NCBI GenBank assembly: GCA_028709385.1
Contig: JAQVXD010000003.1
Span: forward strand, 50,771 to 114,770
Direction of reading: 5' to 3'
Origin: Fermentimonas sp.
Lineage (GTDB): Bacteria > Bacteroidota > Bacteroidia > Bacteroidales > Dysgonomonadaceae
DNA length: 64,000 bases
The notes under the pieces were generated by a model. It was not told the DNA's origin, ran no database searches, and was given only the letters and a program-made list of their open reading frames with translations. Positions 1 through 8,855 of this stretch are shown here, piece after piece; within the stretch, counting starts at the first letter, position 1, and the number at the start of each line of letters is the position of its first letter. A program made the translations under genes and the position numbers.

Positions 1-1429
1 AATATGCTTCACCACGCCAGTAGTATGCATTGTTACGCGCCTTGTTATCGTAGCTGCCCATTCCGATGCTGTTGTTGAAATACTGCACTGCCTGATTCAT
101 GTTGCCGTTTATAAACTCTTGTGCACCAAGTTGAAAGAGAACCATCTGCTTTGCTTCCAATATTCTTCTTCCGGGGTTGCTTATACGGTTAATTGCATTT
201 AGAGCTGCCTGATAATCTTTGGTTGTAAGGAAAGTTTCGGCAAGAATGTCATTTACCTGGTCGGTGTATTGAGAGTTGGGGAACTCCTTGAGGAAATTCT
301 CGAATAATGAGATGGACTCACTGAAGACGGAGAAGTTGGTCTCGTGCGCAAGAAGGGCGTAATTGAACATTGCGGTTTCGCGTACCTGTGGACTGAAATT
401 GTCTCTCGAGGCAGCTTCAAATGCCATTTGTGCCTGCTGTTTCTGATTCAGTTTCAGGTAGGTTTGTCCTAACTGTAACTGTGCGTTCTGCGACAGTTCA
501 TCTGACTCACCGACAGCTTGCTGAAACATTCGTAATGCTTCGTTGTATTTGCCAGTCTCAAAATATGATAACCCCATAAAGTATGCATCACCGCGAAGGG
601 GTTTTTCGGCACCGACTACATATCTTTCGTAATATGGGATTGCACGTGTGGGCTGACCAAGACGGTAGTAGCTGTTTCCAAGTATTCTGTTAAGTTCAGT
701 ATTGTGCTGACTTGCGGGAAATCTTGTCAGGAACGCTTCGGAAAGTCGTATAGCCTCATCAATTTTTCCGTCAAAGAATGTTGCCTGAGCAGTATAGAAA
801 GCAATCTCTTCCTGATATTCAGGATGATTTTTTAGTCTTTCGAAACGACTTAATGCTTCTGAATAGTTGCCGTTTGCATACTCAATATAACCGAGATAGA
901 AATCTGCTGCATCACGATAATTGCGGCTGTTTTGTGACAACAGTCCAAAATATCGTCTGGCTTCATCTCTGTTTCCCAGCTGCATATTGGTGTAACCTAA
1001 GCGGAAACTGTAATCCTCCTGCTCATCGAGAGAAAGATAATCCAGATCGGCCATATTAAACCAAAGCAGGGCTTTTTGCCATTCTTTTTTGTCGTAATAT
1101 TGCGAAGCAACAAGAAAATTTACCTGATGTCTGTGTATTGTTTCAGGGAATTTCTCTAAAAACTCTTTAAGAATATCTCCGCTATTTTCATTTCCCATAC
1201 GGAATGAAGATACAGCAATCATGTATGATGCCTCTTCTTTCAGGAACCGGTCGGTACTACCTGAAATGTATTCCTGCAAAATATCCTGGGCACCGGTATA
1301 ATTTCCCCCGAGAAACATCTCCTTTCCCTGATTAAACAGTAGGTCCGGTTGAGAATTGTATACAGATTTCTGTGCCGGGGAAGCATATGTAATTAAGGCA
1401 AGAGTAAAAACAAAGATAATTTTCTTCAT
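1..1429 (-). CDS. Tetratricopeptide-repeat protein, secreted, 3' end outside window
   Basis: I translated this frame by hand: it is open from an ATG at 1427-1429 to the left edge (about 476 residues, C-terminus missing). It opens with a signal peptide (MKKIIFVFTLALITYASPA) and then consists of back-to-back TPR-like helical hairpins, for example a stretch reading GYIEYANGNYSEALSRFE. Such proteins act as periplasmic or envelope-associated scaffolds, but the exact partner is not visible. It starts 27 bp after the Nudix gene and is probably the last visible gene of the trmB-mrp-Nudix operon. The family call (TPR) is solid; no specific function is claimed. Confidence 0.8.
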   Translation of the reverse strand, partial: MKKIIFVFTLALITYASPAQKSVYNSQPDLLFNQGKEMFLGGNYTGAQDILQEYISGSTDRFLKEEASYMIAVSSFRMGNENSGDILKEFLEKFPETIHRHQVNFLVASQYYDKKEWQKALLWFNMADLDYLSLDEQEDYSFRLGYTNMQLGNRDEARRYFGLLSQNSRNYRDAADFYLGYIEYANGNYSEALSRFERLKNHPEYQEEIAFYTAQATFFDGKIDEAIRLSEAFLTRFPASQHNTELNRILGNSYYRLGQPTRAIPYYERYVVGAEKPLRGDAYFMGLSYFETGKYNEALRMFQQAVGESDELSQNAQLQLGQTYLKLNQKQQAQMAFEAASRDNFSPQVRETAMFNYALLAHETNFSVFSESISLFENFLKEFPNSQYTDQVNDILAETFLTTKDYQAALNAINRISNPGRRILEAKQMVLFQLGAQEFINGNMNQAVQYFNNSIGMGSYDNKARNNAYYWRGEAY

Positions 1430-1456
1430 GTTTTTGAGTATAATAAATTTTCTAAA

Positions 1457-1981
1457 TCATTTTTCAATATGCAGTAACATTTCAATTCCTTTGCGGATAG
1501 AGAGCAGTCCGAAATCTTCCGGATTGAGATCGTCTAAAGCAATGAATTTTAGTTCCGAAACGTCGTCCTGTGCTTTTAAGTTGCTGAAATCATCAACCTT
1601 ACATTCAAAGAAAAGATCGACAGTATGAACTTCGAATCCCGAATATACATAAATATTCGGTATTGAGAAAAGGTAGCTTAATGATACTACAGCCAGGCAT
1701 GTCTCTTCATTTACCTCCCTTTTTACAGCCTCCTCTGCTGTTTCATACATGTCAATAAAACCTCCGGGAAGGTCGTAAGTACCTTTTGCCGGATCTTTAG
1801 CTCTGCGTGCAACCAGAATCTCTCCTTTGCTATTCTTGATTACTGCTACTGAAGCGGCTGAAGAGTTGTAATAGTATGTAAACCCGCAATCATTACACTT
1901 CTTGGATTTGTCATTATTCTCCCGGAACTGTGCTGAACCGCATTTGGGACAGTAGATAAATTGATAGAGAGGATGTTTCAT
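1457..1981 (-). CDS. NUDIX hydrolase with N-terminal zinc ribbon
   Basis: The 174-residue protein has a complete Nudix box at about residues 74-96 (G-x5-E-x7-REVNEE), the Mg-binding signature of enzymes that cleave nucleoside diphosphates linked to another group. Before it lies a four-cysteine zinc ribbon, C11-C14 and C29-C32, as in the NudC/NADH-pyrophosphatase-like branch. The substrate cannot be read from sequence; a nucleotide-sugar or dinucleotide is plausible. It lies 10 bp downstream of mrp in a leftward operon that continues into the TPR gene. ATG start at 1981. Confidence 0.85.
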   Translation of the reverse strand: MKHPLYQFIYCPKCGSAQFRENNDKSKKCNDCGFTYYYNSSAASVAVIKNSKGEILVARRAKDPAKGTYDLPGGFIDMYETAEEAVKREVNEETCLAVVSLSYLFSIPNIYVYSGFEVHTVDLFFECKVDDFSNLKAQDDVSELKFIALDDLNPEDFGLLSIRKGIEMLLHIEK

Positions 1982-1991
1982 TTGCTTGCTT

Positions 1992-3101
1992 TTATTTTAC
2001 TTTCATTTCAACAATTGATGTCTTTGGCAGGTCCCGGTTACGTTTATCAATTGCTTCAACAAGATTATCAGCGAGCTGACTGAAGGCCATTCCAGTTATG
2101 CTGTCCTGGTTTAAGGCTACAGGCTGACCGTCATCACCGCCTTCACGAATACTTTGTACTATGGGAATCTCGCCGAGAAGATCGTAACCCTGCTCTTTTG
2201 CAAGTCGTTTGCAACCTTCTTTACCAAACAGATAGTATTTGTTTTCAGGCAGTTCAGCCGGAGTAAACCAAGACATATTCTCCACAAGTCCGAGAATTGG
2301 AACATTTACCTTGTCGCTTGTGAACATGCTTATACCCTTTCTGGCATCTGCCAGTGCAACCTCCTGAGGTGTACTCACTATCACTGCTCCGGTAATAGGA
2401 ATTGTTTGTACAAGAGTCAAATGAATATCACTTGTTCCGGGCGGGAAATCAATCAGAAAATAATCCAGTTCTCCCCAGTCGGCATCACCAATAAGCTGCT
2501 TTAGTGCATTACTTGCCATGGCTCCTCGCCAGACTACGGCATCATCTTTGTTGACAAAGAAACCTATGGAAAGCATTTTGATGCCGTAATTCTCGATAGG
2601 TACGATCAGATCGCGACCATCCTTTTTTACCAGGGCAGGAGCTGATTCTTCTACGCCAAGCATTTTTGGTACTGAAGGTCCAAATATATCTGCATCAAGA
2701 AGTCCCACTTTATACCCTTTCTGTGCCAGTGCTACAGCCAGGTTGGTACATACTGTGCTTTTGCCGACGCCACCTTTGCCGGATGCTACGGCAATAATGT
2801 TTTTTACGCCCGGCAGCAGTTCAGGCAGAGCAGGTTTTGGAGCCTGTTTTGATTTAACCGAGATATTTCCGACTATGTCAATATCTTTATCTGCATAGGT
2901 AAGAATTGCCTGTTCAGCCATCTTTACCAGCGATTTAATGAAAGGATCGTGTGCTTTTTCAGTTATAATCGTAAAACTTACCTTGTTACCGTCGATACGT
3001 ATATCATCTGCAACCATGCCGGCAGATACAATATCCTGACCGGTTCCCGGGTAACGCACATTTTTAAGTGCATCTATTATCAGTTGTGGATATATTGCCA
3101 T
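1992..3101 (-). CDS. mrp: Mrp/NBP35-family P-loop ATPase (iron-sulfur carrier type)
   Basis: The 369-residue protein combines an N-terminal MIP18/DUF59 domain (about 1-95) with a deviant Walker A ATPase, GKGGVGKST at residues 108-116, and the DFPPGTSD motif. In ApbC/Mrp proteins this ATPase carries or transfers Fe-S clusters in the cytoplasm. The C-terminal CxxC that binds the cluster in ApbC is absent: where it is expected, after NMSW, the sequence reads FTPAELPEN. Only isolated cysteines remain, for example C118. The family is certain; the Fe-S carrier role is inferred and weakened by the missing cysteines. It sits 3 bp after trmB in the same operon. Confidence 0.88.
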   Translation of the reverse strand: MAIYPQLIIDALKNVRYPGTGQDIVSAGMVADDIRIDGNKVSFTIITEKAHDPFIKSLVKMAEQAILTYADKDIDIVGNISVKSKQAPKPALPELLPGVKNIIAVASGKGGVGKSTVCTNLAVALAQKGYKVGLLDADIFGPSVPKMLGVEESAPALVKKDGRDLIVPIENYGIKMLSIGFFVNKDDAVVWRGAMASNALKQLIGDADWGELDYFLIDFPPGTSDIHLTLVQTIPITGAVIVSTPQEVALADARKGISMFTSDKVNVPILGLVENMSWFTPAELPENKYYLFGKEGCKRLAKEQGYDLLGEIPIVQSIREGGDDGQPVALNQDSITGMAFSQLADNLVEAIDKRNRDLPKTSIVEMKVK

Positions 3102-3104
3102 ATT

Positions 3105-3872
3105 CTATATATTTTCTTTTTTATTAATTTCAAACACTTTTCTCCTGCTTCTGCCGAAGCTGCGGTAGTCATCTTTTTCTATCTCAATATCAGGCTCTTT
3201 CCAGTCGGTTTTCTCTTTGCATATAAATTTTATATACTTTATAGTTAAACCGCACTCAAGCCACTGTTGTTCATAGTATGTCTTAATTCCCAAAATATCA
3301 TCTTCATGCAGCGAATTGTAAAGGTCGTCTGTATCAAATAATACAGGCAGCTGATTTTCCTCAATCATGGCGCTTGTATAACTATACAGGAAATTACTGT
3401 CGGTTTTAAGGTGAATGATGCCTTTATCCTTTAGTATTTTGCTGTATTCCTTCATAAACCTTGTGGAGGTTAACCTTTTATTTACCTTCTTCATTTGCGG
3501 ATCAGGAAAGGTAATCCATATCTCAGACACCTCATCATTTGAAAAGAAATAGCTTATAAATTCAATTTGAGTGCGGATAAAAGCAACATTTTCCAGATTA
3601 TCATTGAGAGCTTCGGTGGCACCTTTCCAGATTCGGGCTCCTTTGATATCAATTCCTATGAAGTTCTTTTCGGGAAACTTACGGGCAAGTCCAACAGTGT
3701 ATTCACCTTTACCACAGCCCAGCTCCAGGATAATTGGATTGTTGTTTTTAAAATAAGTATTCCATTTGCCCTTCAGTGGGAAACCTTCAGTTTTCAATCT
3801 GTTAAAGGGTATTTGAAATACATTCTTGTATGTTGCCATCTCGGCGAACTTGGCTAGTTTGTTTTTTGCCAT
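3105..3872 (-). CDS. trmB: tRNA (guanine-N7-)-methyltransferase
   Basis: A class I SAM-dependent methyltransferase that makes m7G46 in tRNA variable loops. The 255-residue protein has the SAM-binding motif [12 protein letters not shown] (about 49-60), the acidic GIDIKGAR segment, and the TrmB signature TFPDPQMKK involved in tRNA binding and catalysis. It is slightly longer than the E. coli enzyme because of an N-terminal extension of about 45 residues, usual in this phylum. It is the first gene of the leftward operon trmB-mrp-Nudix-TPR; a TAnnTTTG box lies upstream at 3912-3919. Confidence 0.93.
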   Translation of the reverse strand: MAKNKLAKFAEMATYKNVFQIPFNRLKTEGFPLKGKWNTYFKNNNPIILELGCGKGEYTVGLARKFPEKNFIGIDIKGARIWKGATEALNDNLENVAFIRTQIEFISYFFSNDEVSEIWITFPDPQMKKVNKRLTSTRFMKEYSKILKDKGIIHLKTDSNFLYSYTSAMIEENQLPVLFDTDDLYNSLHEDDILGIKTYYEQQWLECGLTIKYIKFICKEKTDWKEPDIEIEKDDYRSFGRSRRKVFEINKKENI

Positions 3873-3911
3873 TTGAGACTAAATTCGATTAACTGCTAAA
3901 CAATTACTACG

Positions 3912-3919
3912 CAAATGTA
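3912..3919 (-). promoter_or_regulatory. -7 box (TACATTTG) for the trmB operon
   Basis: On the minus strand the sequence reads TACATTTG, a perfect match to the Bacteroidota -7 consensus TAnnTTTG, 40 bp before the trmB start codon. No good TTG box is visible 17-23 nt upstream. The remaining 3920-4139 region is AT-rich and holds no ORF or strong hairpin. Confidence 0.4.
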
Positions 3920-4139
3920 ACATTTAAACGTTAAAAACGGAAATTTTCGATTATTCATTAACTTGTCGATTTAAAAATGATTACTTTTAAACATTCTTTT
4001 AGATGAATAAGCCTTTTATCAATAAGATGAAACAGATTAAAAGTGAACCTAATCTTTTTTGAATATCATTATTTTTAGTTTTTTAAGGAAATTATGTGTA
4101 TTTTCGCAAAAAGAATATTTAATAAACAAACTATTTAAC

Positions 4140-5477
4140 ATGAGAGTAGATGATGTAATGACTCAGCTTGAAGCCAAGCATCCGGGAGAGTCGGAATACC
4201 TGCAGGCTGTAAGAGAAGTTTTAATTTCTATTGAAGATGTATACAATCAGCATCCCGAATTTGAAAAAGCGGGTATTGTTGAGCGTATTGTTGAACCAGA
4301 CCGTGTGTTCACATTTCGTGTTCCATGGGTTGATGATAACGGGAAAGTGCATGTGAATATCGGTTATCGTGTCCAGTTTAATGGTGCTATCGGCCCATAT
4401 AAGGGTGGTATTCGTTTTCACCCTTCAGTATCCTTATCATCGCTAAAGTTTTTAGGATTCGAACAAACGTTTAAGAATGCACTTACAACATTGCCAATGG
4501 GTGGTGGTAAAGGTGGTTCTGATTTTGCCCCAAAAGGTAGGTCACAAGCTGAAATAATGCGTTTTTGTCAATCCTTTGTAATGGAACTTTGGAAAGTTAT
4601 CGGACCGGATACTGATGTTCCTGCGGGCGATATTGGCGTGGGAGCCAGAGAAGTAGGATATATGTACGGTATGTACAAAAAACTTGCAGGTGAGCACACT
4701 GGCACCTTTACAGGAAAAGGACTCTCTTTTGGCGGTTCAAGACTGCGTCCTGAGGCTACCGGTTTTGGAGCTCTCTATTTCGTACAGAAAATGTGTGATG
4801 AGTTCCATATCGGTTTAAGAGGAAAAACTGTTGCCGTATCCGGTTTTGGAAATGTGGCATGGGGTGCTGTAACCAAAGCAACTGAACTTGGAGCAAAAGT
4901 GGTTGCAATTTCAGGACCTGACGGATATATTTATGACGAGGACGGTGTAAACACTCCGGAGAAAATAGCTTACATGCTCGAGCTTCGTAATTCGGGTGAG
5001 GATATTGTAGCTCCTTATGCAGAAGAGTTTCCGCGTGCTAAATTCTTCCCCGGCAAAAAGCCTTGGGAGTGTAAGGTTGACATTGCGTTGCCTTGTGCTA
5101 TTCAGAATGAGCTGAACCTTGAAGACGCCAAGATGTTGAAAAGCAACGGTGTAATACTTGTTGCAGAAGTTTCTAATATGGGTTGCACATCAGAAGCAGT
5201 GGATTTCTTTATTGAGAATGAAATGCTTTTTGCTCCCGGTAAGGCTGTTAATGCAGGAGGTGTTGCCTGCTCAGGATTAGAAATGACACAGAATGCAATG
5301 CATCTGTCATGGGATAACGAAGAAGTGGACAGATGGCTGCATCAGATAATGAGTAATATACACGAACAGTGTGCTGCCTACGGTAAGGAAGGTGATTATA
5401 TCAACTACGTGAAGGGAGCTAACATTGCAGGTTTTATGAAAGTTGCCGATGCAATGATGGCTCAGGGAGTAGTATAA
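4140..5477 (+). CDS. gdhA: Hexameric glutamate dehydrogenase (probably NADP-dependent)
   Basis: Interconverts 2-oxoglutarate plus ammonium with glutamate in the cytoplasm, a main route of nitrogen assimilation in Bacteroidales. The 445-residue length fits the small hexameric family. PMGGGKGGSDF (catalytic K124) and the Rossmann motif SGFGNVA (234-240) are intact, as is the DVPAGDIGVGAREVGY segment. An upstream in-frame TTG at 4059 would add 27 residues unlike the family, so I chose the ATG at 4140. Its stop overlaps the convergent GH16 gene by 16 bp, with no terminator between. Cofactor choice is inferred from overall similarity. Confidence 0.95.
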   Translation: MRVDDVMTQLEAKHPGESEYLQAVREVLISIEDVYNQHPEFEKAGIVERIVEPDRVFTFRVPWVDDNGKVHVNIGYRVQFNGAIGPYKGGIRFHPSVSLSSLKFLGFEQTFKNALTTLPMGGGKGGSDFAPKGRSQAEIMRFCQSFVMELWKVIGPDTDVPAGDIGVGAREVGYMYGMYKKLAGEHTGTFTGKGLSFGGSRLRPEATGFGALYFVQKMCDEFHIGLRGKTVAVSGFGNVAWGAVTKATELGAKVVAISGPDGYIYDEDGVNTPEKIAYMLELRNSGEDIVAPYAEEFPRAKFFPGKKPWECKVDIALPCAIQNELNLEDAKMLKSNGVILVAEVSNMGCTSEAVDFFIENEMLFAPGKAVNAGGVACSGLEMTQNAMHLSWDNEEVDRWLHQIMSNIHEQCAAYGKEGDYINYVKGANIAGFMKVADAMMAQGVV

Positions 5478-6256
5478 AACCTGACTCTGTCAATCAGCAT
5501 TTCAACGGGAAGTGTTTCCGGATCAACTTCACCTACCCAGCTTCCTCCAAGTTGCATATCAAGAAGCAGGTAGAAGTCCTGATCATTGAATGGGAATTGT
5601 CCCGTTTCATCGGTTTCAATTCTTGAATACTTGAATGTAAGATTGTCATTTACATAAAAAAGAAGACTATCGCTGTACTTCTCAACAGCATAAGTATTGT
5701 AATTCTCCGGATTTATAGGGGCAGTTGCTCCATTCGGAGGATTTTTTATGTTTAAATTATGAGTGAAGTTTGTGTGAATAGTTTGATATACAATGGTGTC
5801 GTAATCAAGACGCTCCATTATGTCAATTTCGCCTCCGTTAGGCCATTGTGCATTTTCCGGCAACATCCAGAAAGCAGGCCAAGCGCCCGTTGCACCGTTC
5901 AGTTTTGCCCTGATTTCTAATCGGCCTTCACCAAAAACTTTCTTATCTTTAGTAAATACGCCGCCTGTAATAAATGGCGTTGTATCATTGGGAAGCACAT
6001 TATTAACGATACCTCTTAGTATCAGATTGCCATCAGCTACTTCATACAGAGAATCATAATCACTCATATAATTGTTCCAGTCGCTTTTGCCCCTGGGTAT
6101 CTTGGACCATACCGAATAATCGATATCTGTACCATTGAACTCCTCTTCCCAAACAAGCTCCCAATCAGTTTTTATCTCATTCTCACTTTGATTATTACAG
6201 GAAACGATTCCCGATAAAATCGCTAATGCTATTACAATAATTAGTGTATATCTCAT
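5462..6256 (-). CDS. Glycoside hydrolase family 16 lipoprotein (beta-glucanase/laminarinase-like)
   Basis: A 264-residue exported protein with a lipoprotein signal whose lipobox ends SGIVSC (C20), followed by NNQS, so it is likely anchored in the outer membrane. The GH16 retaining active site GGEIDIME is intact: nucleophile E143, D145 and acid/base E148. The aromatic-rich sandwich WELVWEEEFNG opens the domain. GH16 enzymes cut internal beta-1,3 or mixed beta-1,3/1,4 bonds; the exact substrate is not decidable here. The neighbouring GH9 and GH30 genes support beta-glucan breakdown. It is divergent from fbaB and convergent with gdhA. Confidence 0.9.
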   Translation of the reverse strand: MRYTLIIVIALAILSGIVSCNNQSENEIKTDWELVWEEEFNGTDIDYSVWSKIPRGKSDWNNYMSDYDSLYEVADGNLILRGIVNNVLPNDTTPFITGGVFTKDKKVFGEGRLEIRAKLNGATGAWPAFWMLPENAQWPNGGEIDIMERLDYDTIVYQTIHTNFTHNLNIKNPPNGATAPINPENYNTYAVEKYSDSLLFYVNDNLTFKYSRIETDETGQFPFNDQDFYLLLDMQLGGSWVGEVDPETLPVEMLIDRVRFYTTP

Positions 6257-6280
6257 CTTCTAAAATTTTATGTTACGCAA

Positions 6281-6288
6281 CAAAGATA
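6281..6288 (-). promoter_or_regulatory. -7 box (TATCTTTG) for the GH16 gene
   Basis: The minus strand reads TATCTTTG, a perfect TAnnTTTG match 25 bp upstream of the GH16 ATG. No clear -33 TTG is present at the usual distance, so it may need an activator. Confidence 0.4.
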
Positions 6289-6418
6289 GCTTTATTGTTT
6301 TTAATAAGGACTTGAGGTATGAAGATTTTGTAGACACAAGATGATGTTGAACTAATCATTTTGCAGTTTGTTTCATCTGTACTATCCTTATTTTTTAATC
6401 ATTAAATTCTTCTGTATT

Positions 6419-7477
6419 ATGGCAAATTCTAAAATAATTCAATTACTGGGAAATCAGAGTGAGTATCTTCTGAATCATCAAAGTAAAACAGTTGACAAGT
6501 CGCTGCTGCACACCACAGGTCCTGATGTTATCGATAAATTGTGGATCGATACTGACAGGAATATACCTACTTTAAATAATTTACAGCGAATGTTTGGACA
6601 TGGACGTTTAGCTGATACAGGTTATTTATCCATACTTCCTGTTGATCAGGGAATTGAGCATACTGCAGGAGCCTCTTTTGCACCAAACCCACTCTATTTT
6701 GATCCTGAGAACATTGTTAAACTGGCTGTTGAGGCAGAATGTAATGCCGTTGCTTCAACATTTGGTGTTCTGTCTTCTGTTGCAAGAAAGTATGCACACA
6801 AAATTCCTTTTGTAGTAAAACTAAATCACAACGAGTTACTTACCTATCCCAATTCATATAATCAGGTCTTTTTTGGAACTGTCAGAGACGCCTGGAATAT
6901 GGGAGCAGCAGCTGTTGGTGCTACAATATATTTTGGCTCAGAAGAGAGCCGAAGGCAAATTATTGAAGTTTCAGAAGCATTTGAATATGCACATGAGCTG
7001 GGCATGGCCACTATACTATGGTGTTATCTTCGGAATAATGATTTCAAGAAAGATGGCACAGATTATCATACTTCGGCAGATATGACTGGGCAGGCTGATC
7101 ACCTGGGTGTGACTATCAAAGCGGATATAATCAAGCAAAAACTGCCAACCAACAACGGTGGGTTTAAGGCAATTAATTTTGCTAAAACCAATCCGGGTAT
7201 GTATGATCAATTGAGCTCAGATCATCCTATTGATCTCTGCAGATATCAGGTGATTAATGGGTATATGGGACGAATAGGACTTATCAATTCGGGAGGTGCC
7301 TCCAGTGGTGAGAGTGATCTTGCTGAGGCTGTTTACACTGCTGTTGTTAACAAACGTGCCGGTGGAATCGGATTGATTGCAGGTCGCAAAGCATTTCAAA
7401 AGCCTATGAAAGAGGGTGTGGAACTGATACATACTATTCAGGATGTATATCTTGACCAAAGTATCACTTTGGCATAA
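6419..7477 (+). CDS. fbaB: Class I fructose-bisphosphate aldolase, DhnA/FbaB type
   Basis: Cleaves fructose-1,6-bisphosphate to DHAP and glyceraldehyde-3-phosphate by Schiff-base chemistry in glycolysis and gluconeogenesis. From the ATG at 6419 the protein is 352 residues, the length of E. coli FbaB. It shares characteristic runs with it: [27 protein letters not shown] (containing the Schiff-base lysine region) and [15 protein letters not shown]. The TTG at 6368 would add 17 residues and is not needed. It is a single-gene unit ending at a hairpin shared with the convergent AGE gene. Confidence 0.93.
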   Translation: MANSKIIQLLGNQSEYLLNHQSKTVDKSLLHTTGPDVIDKLWIDTDRNIPTLNNLQRMFGHGRLADTGYLSILPVDQGIEHTAGASFAPNPLYFDPENIVKLAVEAECNAVASTFGVLSSVARKYAHKIPFVVKLNHNELLTYPNSYNQVFFGTVRDAWNMGAAAVGATIYFGSEESRRQIIEVSEAFEYAHELGMATILWCYLRNNDFKKDGTDYHTSADMTGQADHLGVTIKADIIKQKLPTNNGGFKAINFAKTNPGMYDQLSSDHPIDLCRYQVINGYMGRIGLINSGGASSGESDLAEAVYTAVVNKRAGGIGLIAGRKAFQKPMKEGVELIHTIQDVYLDQSITLA

Positions 7478-7519
7478 CAGCTATATCGGTTTATTTTCAC
7501 TTCAATCTTAAATAAAAGT

Positions 7520-7546
7520 CCGGCAATATATTACTATAATTGCCGG
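7520..7546. terminator. Bidirectional hairpin terminator between fbaB and the AGE gene
   Basis: Inverted repeat CCGGCAAT / ATTGCCGG (8 bp stem, 11 nt loop) between two convergent genes, followed on the plus strand by CTGTTTTAT and on the other side by an A-rich stretch. It is suited to stop transcription from both sides. Confidence 0.65.
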
Positions 7547-7552
7547 TCTGTT

Positions 7553-8836
7553 TTATCTATACTGAGAAAGTCGGCGTAGTACTTCTGTACACATGCGACT
7601 ATTATGATACGGAGCTTTCCATGCTGATATTTTATATGCACCTTTGTTTAGCTGTCCATCATTTCCAAATCCCCAAAACCATTCTCCATACTCTTTATCT
7701 ACAAAATTGTCTTCAGTAAATTTCCAGACTGACAATGCACGATCTATCCATACTTCATCGTTTGTCAACTGCCATGCATTAATGAATCCGACAACTGCTT
7801 CCGCCTGAACCCACCATTGCAGCGATTTTGAATCCTCTCCATTGATCGTTTCATTAGTTAAACTGCCATCCTGATTCAACGCTTCTAAAGTGGATTCTGC
7901 CATAGCTATGGAAGCTTTCTTTACTTTTTCTGTCAGCTCTTTATTTCCTAATACTTCAGCAGCTTCAAATAATAGCCATGAGCATTCTATATCGTGTCCG
8001 TATGATTTAATATCTGCAATACTTTTCCAGTCACGGTCAAAAAAGTAAAACTGACGATTAGTTTCGGTATTGATTATTTTTTCAAGAGTAATGATAATCA
8101 TTTCCTGCAAACGATCCTTTACAACAGGTGATTTCCAAACCCTGTACATATTGGTAAGAGATTCCAATACATGTAAACTTGTGTTCATTGTCATTGCAGC
8201 ATCCCCAATCTCATTTCTTGTGCCATCCGCTACAGGAGTCCAGTCTCTGTTGTAAATTTCGCCATAACCTCCATAAATCGAATCATGAGCGTTCTCCTCT
8301 AATTTCAAAAAAGTGTTTTGTGCATAATATAAAGCTGTTTGATTCCCTGTAGCAAGTACATATTCAGATAACCCGTATATCAGAAAGGAATTTGCATAAG
8401 TGCTTTTAGTTTCATTTATCCACGTTCCGGTATAATCAACGGTATAAACACCACCTCCAAATTCTTTATCTATAAAATAATCTTCAATATACTTAAAGGC
8501 TCTATCTGCAACTGAAAGAAAGTTCTCATCTCCGTCTTTTAAGTAAAGTGATGAAAATGTCCAGAGAATGCGTGAGTTCAGTATTAAACCTTTATCTGCC
8601 TCAGGATCTCCGTTTCCTTCAATATCCACTGTTCCGAAGAAACCTCCGTTAACACTGTCTATGCTGTGGTTCAGCCAAAAAGGTACAATATTTTCGTATA
8701 AGTTTTCTTCAACAGATACAGCTAAATGGTTGAGTTTGTCTGTTGTACTGAATTTTTGCGTACAGGCAATGAATTGTACTGCTGTTATAAATAATATTAA
8801 GTAGTGTTTCATGAAATATTTCAAATTAGATGACAT
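7553..8836 (-). CDS. AGE-family sugar 2-epimerase (cellobiose/mannobiose 2-epimerase-like), predicted lipoprotein
   Basis: A 427-residue (alpha/alpha)6-barrel of the N-acylglucosamine 2-epimerase family. Typical runs are NHSIDSVNGGFFG near the N-terminus, YGHDIECSWLLFEA in the middle and NDEVWIDRALSVW near the end. The family epimerises C2 of reducing-end glucose or mannose units. Unusually for a cytoplasmic family, it opens with a hydrophobic segment and lipobox (FITAVQFIAC), so it may act outside the inner membrane. Either ATG (8836 or 8812) gives this signal. It lies 19 bp downstream of the GH9 gene, the third gene of a GH30-GH9-AGE operon. Confidence 0.82.
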   Translation of the reverse strand: MSSNLKYFMKHYLILFITAVQFIACTQKFSTTDKLNHLAVSVEENLYENIVPFWLNHSIDSVNGGFFGTVDIEGNGDPEADKGLILNSRILWTFSSLYLKDGDENFLSVADRAFKYIEDYFIDKEFGGGVYTVDYTGTWINETKSTYANSFLIYGLSEYVLATGNQTALYYAQNTFLKLEENAHDSIYGGYGEIYNRDWTPVADGTRNEIGDAAMTMNTSLHVLESLTNMYRVWKSPVVKDRLQEMIIITLEKIINTETNRQFYFFDRDWKSIADIKSYGHDIECSWLLFEAAEVLGNKELTEKVKKASIAMAESTLEALNQDGSLTNETINGEDSKSLQWWVQAEAVVGFINAWQLTNDEVWIDRALSVWKFTEDNFVDKEYGEWFWGFGNDGQLNKGAYKISAWKAPYHNSRMCTEVLRRLSQYR

Positions 8837-8855
8837 ACTAACTTGTGCTAAAGCA

